A stretch of DNA of 64,000 nucleotides from Embleya sp049739465. GTDB taxonomy: Bacteria > Actinomycetota > Actinomycetes > Streptomycetales > Streptomycetaceae. The DNA lies in contig NZ_JBMHHY010000019.1 of assembly GCF_049739465.1 (NCBI RefSeq), positions 124,001 through 188,000 of the forward strand, in the 5' to 3' direction. Position 1 is the first letter of the stretch. The number at the start of each line of letters is the position of its first letter. Below, piece after piece: positions 1 through 7,854 of the stretch. Under the pieces are notes generated by a model, which made no database searches, was not told where the DNA came from, and saw nothing but the letters and a program-made list of their open reading frames with translations. Made by a program: the position numbers and the translations under genes.

Positions 1-1370
1 CCGTCGCCTGGATGCGCGACAAGGGTGCCGTTCCGTGCACCTACACGGCCGACATCGGCCAATACGACGAACCCGACATCGCCTCGGTCCCCGACCGCGC
101 GAAGACCTACGGCGCGGAGATCGCCCGCCTGGTCGACTGCCGCGCGGCGCTGGTCGAGGAGGGTTTGGCCGCGCTCGCCTGCGGCGCGTTCCACATCCGC
201 TCCGGCGGACGTGCCTACTTCAACACCACCCCGCTCGGCCGGGCCGTCACCGGCACCCTGCTGGTCCGGGCGATGCTCGAGGACGACGTCCAGATCTGGG
301 GCGACGGCTCGACATTCAAGGGCAACGACATCGAGCGGTTCTACCGTTACGGCCTGCTCGCGAACCCGCACCTGCGCATCTACAAGCCGTGGCTCGACGC
401 CGACTTCGTCTCCGAGTTGGGCGGTCGCAAGGAGATGTCGCAGTGGCTGGTGGCCCACGGGCTGCCGTACCGCGACAGCGCCGAGAAGGCGTACTCGACG
501 GATGCCAACATCTGGGGCGCCACCCACGAGGCCAAGACGCTCGAACACCTGGACACCGGCGTCGAGACCGTCCAGCCCATCATGGGCGTGCGGTTTTGGG
601 ACCCGAGCGTCGAGATCGCCCCCGAGGACGTCACGATCGGGTTCGACCAGGGCCGCCCCGTCAGCATCAACGGCAACGTGTTCGCCTCCGCCGTCGACCT
701 GGTGACCGAGGCCAACGCCACCGGCGGCCGGCACGGCCTGGGCATGTCGGACCAGATCGAGAACCGGATCATCGAGGCGAAGAGCCGCGGCATCTACGAG
801 GCGCCCGGCATGGCGCTGCTGCACATCGCGTACGAGCGCCTGGTCAACGCCATCCACAACGAGGACACCCTGGCGCATTACCAGTACGAGGGCCGCCGCC
901 TGGGCCGGCTGATGTACGAGGGCCGGTGGCTGGACCCGCAGGCGCTGATGGTCCGCGAGTCGCTGCAACGTTGGGTCGGCTCCGCGGTCACCGGCGAGGT
1001 GACCCTGCGGCTGCGGCGCGGCGAGGACTACTCGATCCTCGACACCACCGGGCCCTCGTTCAGCTACCACCCGGACAAGCTGTCGATGGAGCGCACCGAG
1101 GACTCGGCGTTCGGCCCGGTCGACCGGATCGGCCAACTCACCATGCGCAACCTCGACATCGCCGACTCGCGCGCCAGGCTCGAGCAGTACGCCGGGCTCG
1201 GCATCGTCGGCACCACCCACCCCGCGCTGATCGGCGCGGTCCAACCCGCGACCACCGCGCTGATCGAGGACATGCCGGAGGGCGGCGCCGAGGCGATCGC
1301 CTCGCGCGGCGAGGTGTCCGGCGACGACGAACTCCTCGACCGCGCGGCAATGGAGTTCGGCACCGACTGA
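1..1370 (+). CDS. argG: argininosuccinate synthase, 5'-truncated by window edge
   Basis: Ligates citrulline and aspartate with ATP to give argininosuccinate, the penultimate step of arginine biosynthesis, in the cytoplasm. The reading frame is open from the first bases of the window, so the N-terminal nucleotide-binding loop lies outside. What is visible matches the longer bacterial (type 2, E. coli-like) form: CTYTADIGQ just after the missing N-terminus, IRSGGRAYFNTTPLGRAVTG, GDGSTFKGNDIERFYRYG, AYSTDANIWGATHEAK and SINGNVFASAV, which together line the citrulline/aspartate site. The C-terminal helix region ends normally at TGA. It is followed by two GC-rich hairpins and faces the convergent collagenase gene. 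No other arg gene is next to it in the window. Function is certain by family. Confidence 0.96.
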   Translation, partial: VAWMRDKGAVPCTYTADIGQYDEPDIASVPDRAKTYGAEIARLVDCRAALVEEGLAALACGAFHIRSGGRAYFNTTPLGRAVTGTLLVRAMLEDDVQIWGDGSTFKGNDIERFYRYGLLANPHLRIYKPWLDADFVSELGGRKEMSQWLVAHGLPYRDSAEKAYSTDANIWGATHEAKTLEHLDTGVETVQPIMGVRFWDPSVEIAPEDVTIGFDQGRPVSINGNVFASAVDLVTEANATGGRHGLGMSDQIENRIIEAKSRGIYEAPGMALLHIAYERLVNAIHNEDTLAHYQYEGRRLGRLMYEGRWLDPQALMVRESLQRWVGSAVTGEVTLRLRRGEDYSILDTTGPSFSYHPDKLSMERTEDSAFGPVDRIGQLTMRNLDIADSRARLEQYAGLGIVGTTHPALIGAVQPATTALIEDMPEGGAEAIASRGEVSGDDELLDRAAMEFGTD

Positions 1371-1390
1371 GCGGCCGGCGAACCCGCGGA

Positions 1391-1412
1391 CCCGCCCCGG
1401 GCAGGGGGCGGG
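1391..1412. terminator. hairpin downstream of argG
   Basis: An 8-bp perfect GC stem (CCCGCCCC / GGGGCGGG) with a 6-nt loop, 20 bp after the argG stop codon. It has no T-tract, as is usual for actinomycete terminators. Confidence 0.5.
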
Positions 1413-1465
1413 CCGCGGTCGCACGGGCATACGGGCGGGACCACTCGCTCCGTCCGTACGCCGGG

Positions 1466-1507
1466 CGGCGGTCCCGGCCGGCCGATTGCGACCGGCCGGG
1501 ACCGCCG
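1466..1507. terminator. long bidirectional hairpin between argG and collagenase
   Basis: A 16-bp perfect inverted repeat (left arm 1466-1481, right arm 1492-1507, 10-nt loop) sits 15 bp beyond the stop codon of the leftward collagenase gene and about 95 bp beyond argG. It can act as a shared terminator for the two convergent genes. Confidence 0.7.
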
Positions 1508-1521
1508 TCACCCGTGCCGGC

Positions 1522-3846
1522 TCACTTGTACTGCGTGGTGACGCTCACGCCGCCGAAGGTCTGCGTGGCGGCGAGGGTGAAGTAGACCCAGCCGGACGGC
1601 GGGTTGGCGATCGTCAGGGTCTCACCGTTGCCGGCGTTGGTGGACTTCGCCTGGTAGTTGGCGGTGGTGGCCCAGGTGCCGCCGCCGTAGTACAGGTCGG
1701 CGTTGCCGGTGCCGCCGCTGCTGGTGATGGTCAGCTCCTTGACGCCGGCCGGCAGGTTGAGGAAGTGGTAGCTGTAGTTGCCGGTGGTGGCCGCGAGGTT
1801 GTCCCGGCGGCAGTTCTTGTCGAACTGACGGGGGTCGGCGATGGTGCAGAGCGGAACGACGGTCGAGGCCTCCGGCAGGGGGCCGCAGTCGTCGGTGGCG
1901 CAGGTGGTCGTCAGCCAGGTCGCGAAGCCGGCGTCGTAGGTGGTGCCGATGGTCTGCTTCAGGAACGTGCGGGCGCCGGCCCAGTCGCCGGTGCGGTACT
2001 TGCCGAGCACGGTCTCCACGTCCGCGCGGTGCGCCTGCATCATGTAGCGGACGGCCAGGAAGCCCCACCGGTAGACCCGCGCCGAGTTGACGTCGGGGTC
2101 GTCGGACTGGTCGTAGACGGTGTCGAACAGGTCGCTGAGCTTGTAGGTCTTCAGGCCGGCCGCGGCGATGGCGGCGGCGTTGCGCTCGTTGCGGTAGCCG
2201 AACGAGATGTTCTCGGCGATGCCCTCCACCCACCAGATGGTGGGCGTGGTCTGGCCCGCGTCGAAGTCGCCGTACATGTTGGCGCGGCCGTCGAGGTAGT
2301 GCGTGTACTCGTGGTTGAGGTTCCAGATCTGGAAGGACGGACGCAGCCAGTCGGCCTCGTGGGCGATGAAGCGGGCCTGGTTGCCGGGTTGGGTCGGGTT
2401 GCCCTCCTCGTACGTGCCGCCGTTGTCGACGTCGATGTTGTAGATGGCCCACGCGTACAGCGCGTACTGGGTGTAGTCGTCGAAGACCACGACCTCGAGG
2501 TTGGTGTTCACGTCACCCGGGATCGCGCCCTTGTCGCCGATCACCCGGTGGAAATAGGCGTCCTGGTTGGTCAAACTGGTGCAGGTGGTGGCCAGTTGCC
2601 CGGGGGACATGTCCTGGGCGCGGATCTTCAGGTTCGGGTTGCAGGTGTGCTGGATCGGCAGGATCACCGGGAGCATGCGGTCGCCGAGGTCGCAGATGGC
2701 GTAGGCCGCGCAGTTGCCCTTGTCGAACTGGCGCGTGTACCAGGCCAGGTTCATGGTGATCGGCGCGGTGGGGCCGACGTTCGGGTAGCGGTTGATCAGG
2801 TCCTTCAGCAGCGGCCGGACCCGGTCCTTGAGCTCGGGGATGTCGAGGGCGTAGCCGAGGAAGCGACCGACGTTGCTGACCACGTCCAAGCGGTTCAGCT
2901 GGGCGTCGTTGCGGGTGATGAAGTCGGCCCAGGTGTCGAGGATGGCGGGGTCGGCCTTGAGGGCGGCCCGCCAGCCGCGGCTGTCGTTCTTGGCCTTGAA
3001 GCCGTTCTCGACGACCCACTCGACGTGCGCCACGGCCAGGGTCATTTGGCCGGGCCAGCCGGCGCCGTAGCCGGCGAGCAGCCACTTGACGACCCCGGCG
3101 TACCGGCCGGCCGTGTGGGTGCTGTCGATCAGCGTGACGACCTCGTTGAGGGTGTCGCCGTTGGCGTCGGTGACGTCCTTGCTGTGCGGGGAGGCGAAGA
3201 AGGCGTCCAGTGCGCCGCGGGCCGCGGTGTCCAACGCCGGACCGTAGGCGCCGACGGCGTCCGCGTGGTTGTCGTGCACGTAGTAGCCGGCGCGCAGGAA
3301 CAGCACCAACTGTCCGATGGAGGTGTCGTTGCTGCCCGGGTACGTCGCGGAGGAATCGCGCAGCGCGTCGGCGACGGTCACCATGTTGGCTTCGCGGAAG
3401 GCCGTCCCCGCGGTCGCTCCGGTGAGGTTGAACAGCGGGTAGGTGCACGTGACCCTGGGCAGGGCCTTGAGTTGTCGGATCAGCGCGCCGCCGGTGGCGT
3501 TGATCACCGCGGACAGGTCGCCGCAGTCGTCCGCGGCGGCCGAGAACTGCCGGTCGGCGGTGGCGGGTTCGGTGGGCGGGGCGGCCGGCGGGACGGACTC
3601 CTCGGTGCCTTCCTGCGAGGAGATCTTGAAGCCGGAAATCTCGGTCTTGGCGTCGGGTGACCTGGGGACCGGGATCGACCGCGGCTTCGGGGCCGCGGTC
3701 TTGGGGGCGCTCACACCGGTCGGGGCCGTGGCACCGATCGGGGCGGCCTGGCTCTGGGGCGCGAGCAGGCCGAGCGCGATGAAGAAGGCCACGCCGAGCG
3801 CGGAGACTCTGCGCGCATTGGCCTTGGACATCCGGGATGGACTCAT
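1522..3846 (-). CDS. secreted collagenase, peptidase family M9
   Basis: A secreted zinc metalloprotease expected to cleave collagen or gelatin outside the cell. The 774-residue product starts with a Sec signal peptide (basic MSPSRMSKANARR, hydrophobic core, cut near SQA-AP). A large N-terminal M9 activator-like region follows, then the catalytic helix with HEYTH near residues 512-516 (two zinc-binding His and the catalytic Glu) and the downstream zinc ligand Glu in GIAENI about 25-30 residues later. The last 110 residues, beginning near CRRDNLAATTG, form a pre-peptidase C-terminal (PPC) beta domain, which often binds substrate or is trimmed. I chose the ATG at 3846 because GGAGG lies 9 nt upstream and the signal peptide then begins correctly. 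A further in-frame ATG lies 78 bp upstream inside the palindromic promoter region. Confidence 0.92.
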   Translation of the reverse strand: MSPSRMSKANARRVSALGVAFFIALGLLAPQSQAAPIGATAPTGVSAPKTAAPKPRSIPVPRSPDAKTEISGFKISSQEGTEESVPPAAPPTEPATADRQFSAAADDCGDLSAVINATGGALIRQLKALPRVTCTYPLFNLTGATAGTAFREANMVTVADALRDSSATYPGSNDTSIGQLVLFLRAGYYVHDNHADAVGAYGPALDTAARGALDAFFASPHSKDVTDANGDTLNEVVTLIDSTHTAGRYAGVVKWLLAGYGAGWPGQMTLAVAHVEWVVENGFKAKNDSRGWRAALKADPAILDTWADFITRNDAQLNRLDVVSNVGRFLGYALDIPELKDRVRPLLKDLINRYPNVGPTAPITMNLAWYTRQFDKGNCAAYAICDLGDRMLPVILPIQHTCNPNLKIRAQDMSPGQLATTCTSLTNQDAYFHRVIGDKGAIPGDVNTNLEVVVFDDYTQYALYAWAIYNIDVDNGGTYEEGNPTQPGNQARFIAHEADWLRPSFQIWNLNHEYTHYLDGRANMYGDFDAGQTTPTIWWVEGIAENISFGYRNERNAAAIAAAGLKTYKLSDLFDTVYDQSDDPDVNSARVYRWGFLAVRYMMQAHRADVETVLGKYRTGDWAGARTFLKQTIGTTYDAGFATWLTTTCATDDCGPLPEASTVVPLCTIADPRQFDKNCRRDNLAATTGNYSYHFLNLPAGVKELTITSSGGTGNADLYYGGGTWATTANYQAKSTNAGNGETLTIANPPSGWVYFTLAATQTFGGVSVTTQYK

Positions 3847-3902
3847 CTGTGGGGGCCTCCGGGGCCGTTGTCGGCCGCGTACCGGAACGCGACCTGTCGA
3901 TG

Positions 3903-3930
3903 TGCGACATGTAACATTGCACATGTCGCA
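3903..3930. promoter_or_regulatory. perfect palindrome upstream of collagenase, probable operator
   Basis: Arms TGCGACATGT and ACATGTCGCA are perfect 10-bp inverted repeats around an 8-nt AT-rich centre. The site begins 57 bp upstream of the collagenase start, where a promoter would lie, so a dimeric repressor or activator probably binds here. No cognate regulator gene is adjacent. Confidence 0.6.
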
Positions 3931-4132
3931 TCACGCCGGAAGAGTCCCGTCCGGATTCCCGCCCACCAATACCGAGACGTCGTGCGGACCACGACCACCC
4001 GCTCGGGCTCCCGGCACCACGCTCGTCCGACACCGGAATCCCGATGCGTGCCGCGAGGCGGTGCCGAGACCCGGCCGGGTCGCTCCAGGACCGACCGCGC
4101 CGTCCGTCCTGGAGTTCACCTCGGACGAAGCA

Positions 4133-5659
4133 TCAACCCCTGTGCTCGTGCGCCGTGTTGGTCTCCTCGATCTTCTTCCAGGACTTCGGCTCCGGCGGCA
4201 CGTCCGCAGTGGCACCGGGCGCCAGACTCGCCTTCGCCGGGCTCGACGCCGCCACGCCGGCCGGCCCCACCGCGGGCTTCGCCGCCGTGAACAGCCAGGT
4301 GTTCAACAGCTCGCCCAGCGGCTTGCCGGAGATCCGCTCCGCGTACGCCTGGAACTCCTGGATGGTCGCGTTGCCGTACTTGTGCTCGGTCGGCCACCCC
4401 TTCAGGATCCGGAAGAACTTCTCGTCCCCGACGGCGTTGCGCAGCGCCTGCACCGCCGCCGCGCCCCGGTCGTAGACCGCACCGGCGAACTGATTGGCCG
4501 CGCCCGGGTCGCCCGGCTTGACGGTCCAGAACGCGTGGTCGGCCGGGTAGAGGTTGTAGACGTGGTCGGCCAACTCCTGGGCCGTGCCCTCGTTCTCGTG
4601 CTCGGACCACAGCCACTGCGAGTACCGGGCGAAGCCCTCGTTGAGCCAGATGTCGCTCCAGCGCTGCAGGGACACACTGTCCCCGTACCACTGGTGGGCC
4701 AACTCGTGCACCACGACGGAGGTGTTGGCGCCGTGGGCGAACTGCGCGGGACTGTAGAAGATCTGTCCCTGGGTCTCCAGGGCGTATCCGGTGGGCACGT
4801 TGGGCACGTAGCCGCCGGCCGTGGCGAACGGGTACGGGCCGAAGTAGCCGCTCAGCCAGTCGACCAGTTCGCCGGTCCGCTCGAGACTGGCCTGCGCCGC
4901 ACCGGCGTTGTCGCCGAGGTCCTGGCTGTACGCGGTGCTGACGGGCACCCCGCCCGAGGTGGTGTTGCGGCGGATGTCGAACCTACCGATCGCCAGCGTG
5001 GCCAGGTAGGTGGCCTGCGGCTTGTTCTGCCGGTAGTTGTAGCGGGTCCAGCCGGCCCGCGAGCTCTGGGTCGAGGTGCCGTTGCTGATCACCTGGGTGC
5101 CGTCGGGCACCTGCACGGAGACGTCGAAGGTGGCCTTGTCGCTCGGGTGGTCGTTGCTCGGGTACCACCAGGCCGCGCTCTCCGGCTCGTTGGCGGCGAC
5201 ACCGCCGTCGGGGGTGCGCTGCCAGGCCGACCGGCCGCCGCGCTCGACCTTGCCGGGCTTGTCGGCGTAGCGGACGACGACGGTGATCGGGCTGCCCTGG
5301 GTGATCACCGAGGCGGGGGTGATCTCCAACTCGTGCTCACCGGTGCCGGCGAATGTCGCGGTGCGGCCGTTGACCAGCACCTCCTTCACCTTGAGCACGA
5401 AGTCGAGGTTGAAGCGGGTGAGGTCCTGGGTGGCGGTGGCCAGGATGGTGGTGGTGCCTTCCAACTCGTCGGTGGTGGGCTGGTACTTGAGCCGGATGTC
5501 GTAGTGCGAGACGTGATAGCCGCCGTTGCCGGCGTTCGGGTAATAGGGGTCGCCGACGCCCGCCGTCCCCGGGCCGCCGGCCTGGGCGGCGGAGGCGGGG
5601 ACGGACAGGAGCAGGGCGAGCGCGCCGGCAGTGGCGGAGACGATCAGCCGCTTGCGCAC
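4133..5659 (-). CDS. secreted M1 family zinc aminopeptidase
   Basis: An extracellular gluzincin aminopeptidase that removes N-terminal residues from peptides, probably working with the collagenase downstream. The 508-residue product begins with a signal peptide (RKRLIVSATAGALALLLS, cut near ASA-AQ). The catalytic signature HELAHQWYGD lies near residues 318-327, followed 18 residues later by the third zinc ligand in LNEGFARY. The exopeptidase loop preceding it reads GYALETQGQ, the usual Streptomyces variant of GAMEN. I chose the GTG at 5659 because GGAGG is 6-7 nt upstream and the signal peptide fits exactly. A longer open frame reaches 5857 but lacks those features. It lies in the same direction as the collagenase but 286 bp away, so the two are probably transcribed separately. 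Confidence 0.93.
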   Translation of the reverse strand: MRKRLIVSATAGALALLLSVPASAAQAGGPGTAGVGDPYYPNAGNGGYHVSHYDIRLKYQPTTDELEGTTTILATATQDLTRFNLDFVLKVKEVLVNGRTATFAGTGEHELEITPASVITQGSPITVVVRYADKPGKVERGGRSAWQRTPDGGVAANEPESAAWWYPSNDHPSDKATFDVSVQVPDGTQVISNGTSTQSSRAGWTRYNYRQNKPQATYLATLAIGRFDIRRNTTSGGVPVSTAYSQDLGDNAGAAQASLERTGELVDWLSGYFGPYPFATAGGYVPNVPTGYALETQGQIFYSPAQFAHGANTSVVVHELAHQWYGDSVSLQRWSDIWLNEGFARYSQWLWSEHENEGTAQELADHVYNLYPADHAFWTVKPGDPGAANQFAGAVYDRGAAAVQALRNAVGDEKFFRILKGWPTEHKYGNATIQEFQAYAERISGKPLGELLNTWLFTAAKPAVGPAGVAASSPAKASLAPGATADVPPEPKSWKKIEETNTAHEHRG

Positions 5660-5977
5660 AGTGGTCCTCCACAGGGTCGGTAGGACAACGGGTCGGATCG
5701 ATCCTTGTCCCGACGAACCCCGCCCTACGCGCGAACGATCGAATGTCCGCGAGCCGAAAGCGAGACGAAACGGCGGCGCTGCGACCCGGCGATCCCCCGG
5801 CAGACCCCGACGTCCCGTGGGCCATCGCCACCGCCATCCGCAACCGCGCCCAGCCACGCAAGGACGGCCGGGCCGCGTGGGGATCGCCGTTCGGGTGATC
5901 CGGCCGCGCGCGAACCGCAGAGCCGCGTCGGGCGCAGCGGTGGTTTCAGGTTGCCATACCGGTGCCGCGAACAGCCG
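5660..5977. other. intergenic region, no gene seen
   Basis: About 318 bp between the M1 peptidase start and the stop of the next leftward gene. It should hold the peptidase promoter. I see no convincing coding frame, only antisense-type open frames caused by high GC. Confidence 0.4.
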
Positions 5978-6367
5978 CTACCAGGGGCACTCCTGAAGGT
6001 AACCGCCGTGGAACGTCGAGTTGTTGTCCACGTACGGCGCGTACACGTACCCGTAGGCGTATTGCACGTTGCCGTTGCTGTATGCCTCCTGGTAGGCGTG
6101 GTACCAGACGTTCCCCTGGTTGTTGATGTCCTGGCCCCTCGTCCAGCAATCGGTGCTGACATAGGCGGGCGCGATGAGGTCCGAGGCGACCTTGGGACTG
6201 GCGGACGTGGCCGTCTGGTAGACGCCCACCCCGTGACTCGTACTCAGGTAGATGTCCACGTACGTGGTCCCCGCCGAGGCGCTCCCCGCGGTCATTCCCA
6301 CTCCGCTCGCGGTGAGCGCCGCGACCGCGGCAGCCGTCGCGACTCGACGTCCGAACTTGATCCTCAT
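5978..6367 (-). CDS. small secreted protein of unknown function
   Basis: I do not recognise this 129-residue protein beyond its export signal. MRIKFGRRVATAAAVAALTASGVGM is a clear signal peptide cut near SASA-GT. The mature part is about 97 residues, rich in Tyr, Asn and Gly, with only two Cys (in STDCWTRG and LQECPW) that could form one disulfide. The start at 6367 is supported by AGGAGG 5 nt upstream. Many actinomycetes encode families of such short secreted proteins. It resembles the 39.3 kb and 42 kb products of this window in size and layout, but not clearly in sequence. Confidence 0.8.
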   Translation of the reverse strand: MRIKFGRRVATAAAVAALTASGVGMTAGSASAGTTYVDIYLSTSHGVGVYQTATSASPKVASDLIAPAYVSTDCWTRGQDINNQGNVWYHAYQEAYSNGNVQYAYGYVYAPYVDNNSTFHGGYLQECPW

Positions 6368-6466
6368 ATCTGCCTCCTGGCGGGAGAAAAGAACAAAACA
6401 ACAGGAACATCCGCCTCCGACGGCTCGCTCACCCGGTGGGGCACCCGACGGGCGCAGTTGCCCGGA

Positions 6467-6510
6467 GGCTTGGGGGATGTGCGGCGGCGGCTTGGGGGAT
6501 GTGCGGCGGC
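6467..6510. repeat. 22-bp perfect tandem duplication
   Basis: Two identical 22-bp units (6467-6488 and 6489-6510), beginning GGCTTGGGGGATG, lie between the small secreted gene and the DUF5937 regulator. No coding role is evident. Confidence 0.85.
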
Positions 6511-6567
6511 CGATGATGCGACAGGCTTCGACGGCGGCTCCAGGAAATCGCAGGCCGGTCGGATCGA

Positions 6568-6592
6568 TCGAATGATTCGATATCTTTCGAAT
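6568..6592 (+). promoter_or_regulatory. composite operator before DUF5937 regulator gene
   Basis: TCGAATGATTCGAT, a 4-bp gap, then TTCGAAT. The first part contains a perfect palindrome (TCGAAT-G-ATTCGA), and the second contains the palindrome TTCGAA. It ends 22 bp before the GTG at 6615. The same 14-4-7 arrangement occurs at 49206-49230, close to the only other DUF5937 gene in the window, which points to autoregulation. Confidence 0.7.
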
Positions 6593-6614
6593 GCAGTGGC
6601 GACGGGGGTTGCTC

Positions 6615-7580
6615 GTGATTCGCATCGGGTTGGGCGTTCAGGGGTTGGGCGGCATCAGGTTCGCGGCGTCGCCCCTGGACCCCGCCAAGGACTTGCTCTT
6701 CGCGCTCCGCCGCGCCCCGGAGGCGCTCGACGCGCGCTGGCGGATCAGGGCCGGGGAGGCGTTGACGCGGGAGCGGCTCGGGCTTCTCGCGGTGGTGGCC
6801 GGCGGCGGCCCGAAGGGTTACGCCCCGGACTTTCTCAGACCCGAACCACAGGGCCTCCACACGAACCTGGACACCGCGCTGCAGCAGGTGGCCACCACCG
6901 CCACGGAGCGGATCCGCTACGAGTTGTCCGCCGCCGTCGGCGGCCATTCCTGGGATCCCGGATCCGCTCGTCGGCCGCCCCGACTGCTCTTACAGGCCCT
7001 CGAACGTGGTGAGGACCATATCGCGCAGCGGCTGACCACGGAGCTGGCACGGTTCTGGCGCGCCGCGCTCGCGTCGTCCTGGCCCGCCATCCGGGCCCGG
7101 TTGGAGGCCGACATCGCGCTGCGGGCGTCCGCGATCACCCGACACGGGCTCGCGGGCACGCTCAACCGACTGGCCCCGAACCTCGAATGGCGCGACGGCG
7201 CACTGACCGTCCACCTCCGCCCCGGCAGTCCTCATCGTCTGGCCCTGGACGCGGACGCCGCGATCCTGGTACCCAGCATCTTCACCGACCGGGCCGTGTT
7301 CTGTGCCGGCGAACCCGGTGCCCCGGCGCCGCGTACCCCGCTGATCGTCTATCCCGCCGCTCCGGTCGACTGCCTCGCACCGTCGGGCACACACGAGTTG
7401 ATGGGTGCGACGCGCGCGAAGGTCATGGTCGAGTTGAGTCAGCCTCGTTCCATCACCGAACTTGCCCAGCGCTTGTACCTGAGCCCGCCAACGGTGTCCT
7501 ACCACCTGCAGATCCTGCACCGAGCCGGACTCGTCAGCCGGACACGCCACTCCCGCCACGTCCTCTACCAGCGGTTGTGA
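6615..7580 (+). CDS. DUF5937/ArsR-like winged-helix transcriptional regulator
   Basis: A 321-residue DNA-binding regulator. The N-terminal two thirds matches the actinobacterial DUF5937 type. The C-terminal 75 residues form an ArsR-like winged helix (ATRAKVMVELSQPRSITEL, then LSPPTVSYHLQILHRAGLVS as helix-turn-recognition helix and RHVLYQRL as wing). I chose GTG 6615 over ATG 6591 because GGGGG lies 6 nt upstream of the GTG, because ATG 6591 overlaps the operator, and because the N-terminus then has exactly the same length as its paralogue at 48901 (16 residues to the shared RFA-SP motif). It ends just before an 18-bp hairpin. The target genes are unknown; autoregulation is likely. Confidence 0.85.
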   Translation: MIRIGLGVQGLGGIRFAASPLDPAKDLLFALRRAPEALDARWRIRAGEALTRERLGLLAVVAGGGPKGYAPDFLRPEPQGLHTNLDTALQQVATTATERIRYELSAAVGGHSWDPGSARRPPRLLLQALERGEDHIAQRLTTELARFWRAALASSWPAIRARLEADIALRASAITRHGLAGTLNRLAPNLEWRDGALTVHLRPGSPHRLALDADAAILVPSIFTDRAVFCAGEPGAPAPRTPLIVYPAAPVDCLAPSGTHELMGATRAKVMVELSQPRSITELAQRLYLSPPTVSYHLQILHRAGLVSRTRHSRHVLYQRL

Positions 7581-7700
7581 CGCGATACCGCCTTCGGACG
7601 CCTACCCGGCATGCCATCGCCGCACGACCCGAACTCCCCGCGCACGCACGGTTATAGCGGCCGCGAAGGCATGCCGTCGATCCTTCGCCGGTCCGGTTCC

Positions 7701-7740
7701 CGGACGGATCGGTCCGCCCAGGGGCGGACCGATCCGTCCG
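7701..7740. terminator. 18-bp perfect stem terminator
   Basis: Arms 7701-7718 and 7723-7740 are perfectly complementary with a 4-nt loop (CAGG). The hairpin lies 120 bp after the DUF5937 regulator stop and should insulate it from the S41 peptidase gene. Confidence 0.75.
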
Positions 7741-7854
7741 GGGAAACCGACCGTTGCGGCGGATGTCCCCGACCTCGCGGACGATCCAACCTCGTGCCCA
7801 CCACAGGGCGACCGCGCCGGGGGGACGCGGCGACGCACCACCTCGGAGGCGCGA

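Noticed and set aside
1486..3660. Long plus-strand open frame of 724 codons opposite the collagenase
   Set aside because: Val/Gly/Arg-rich composition, no ribosome binding site and no family motif; it is the high-GC antisense frame of a clearly coding gene.
3443..5683. Long plus-strand open frame of 746 codons opposite the M1 peptidase
   Set aside because: Spans two genes and the gap between them with repetitive Val/Gly/Arg content; a shadow frame.
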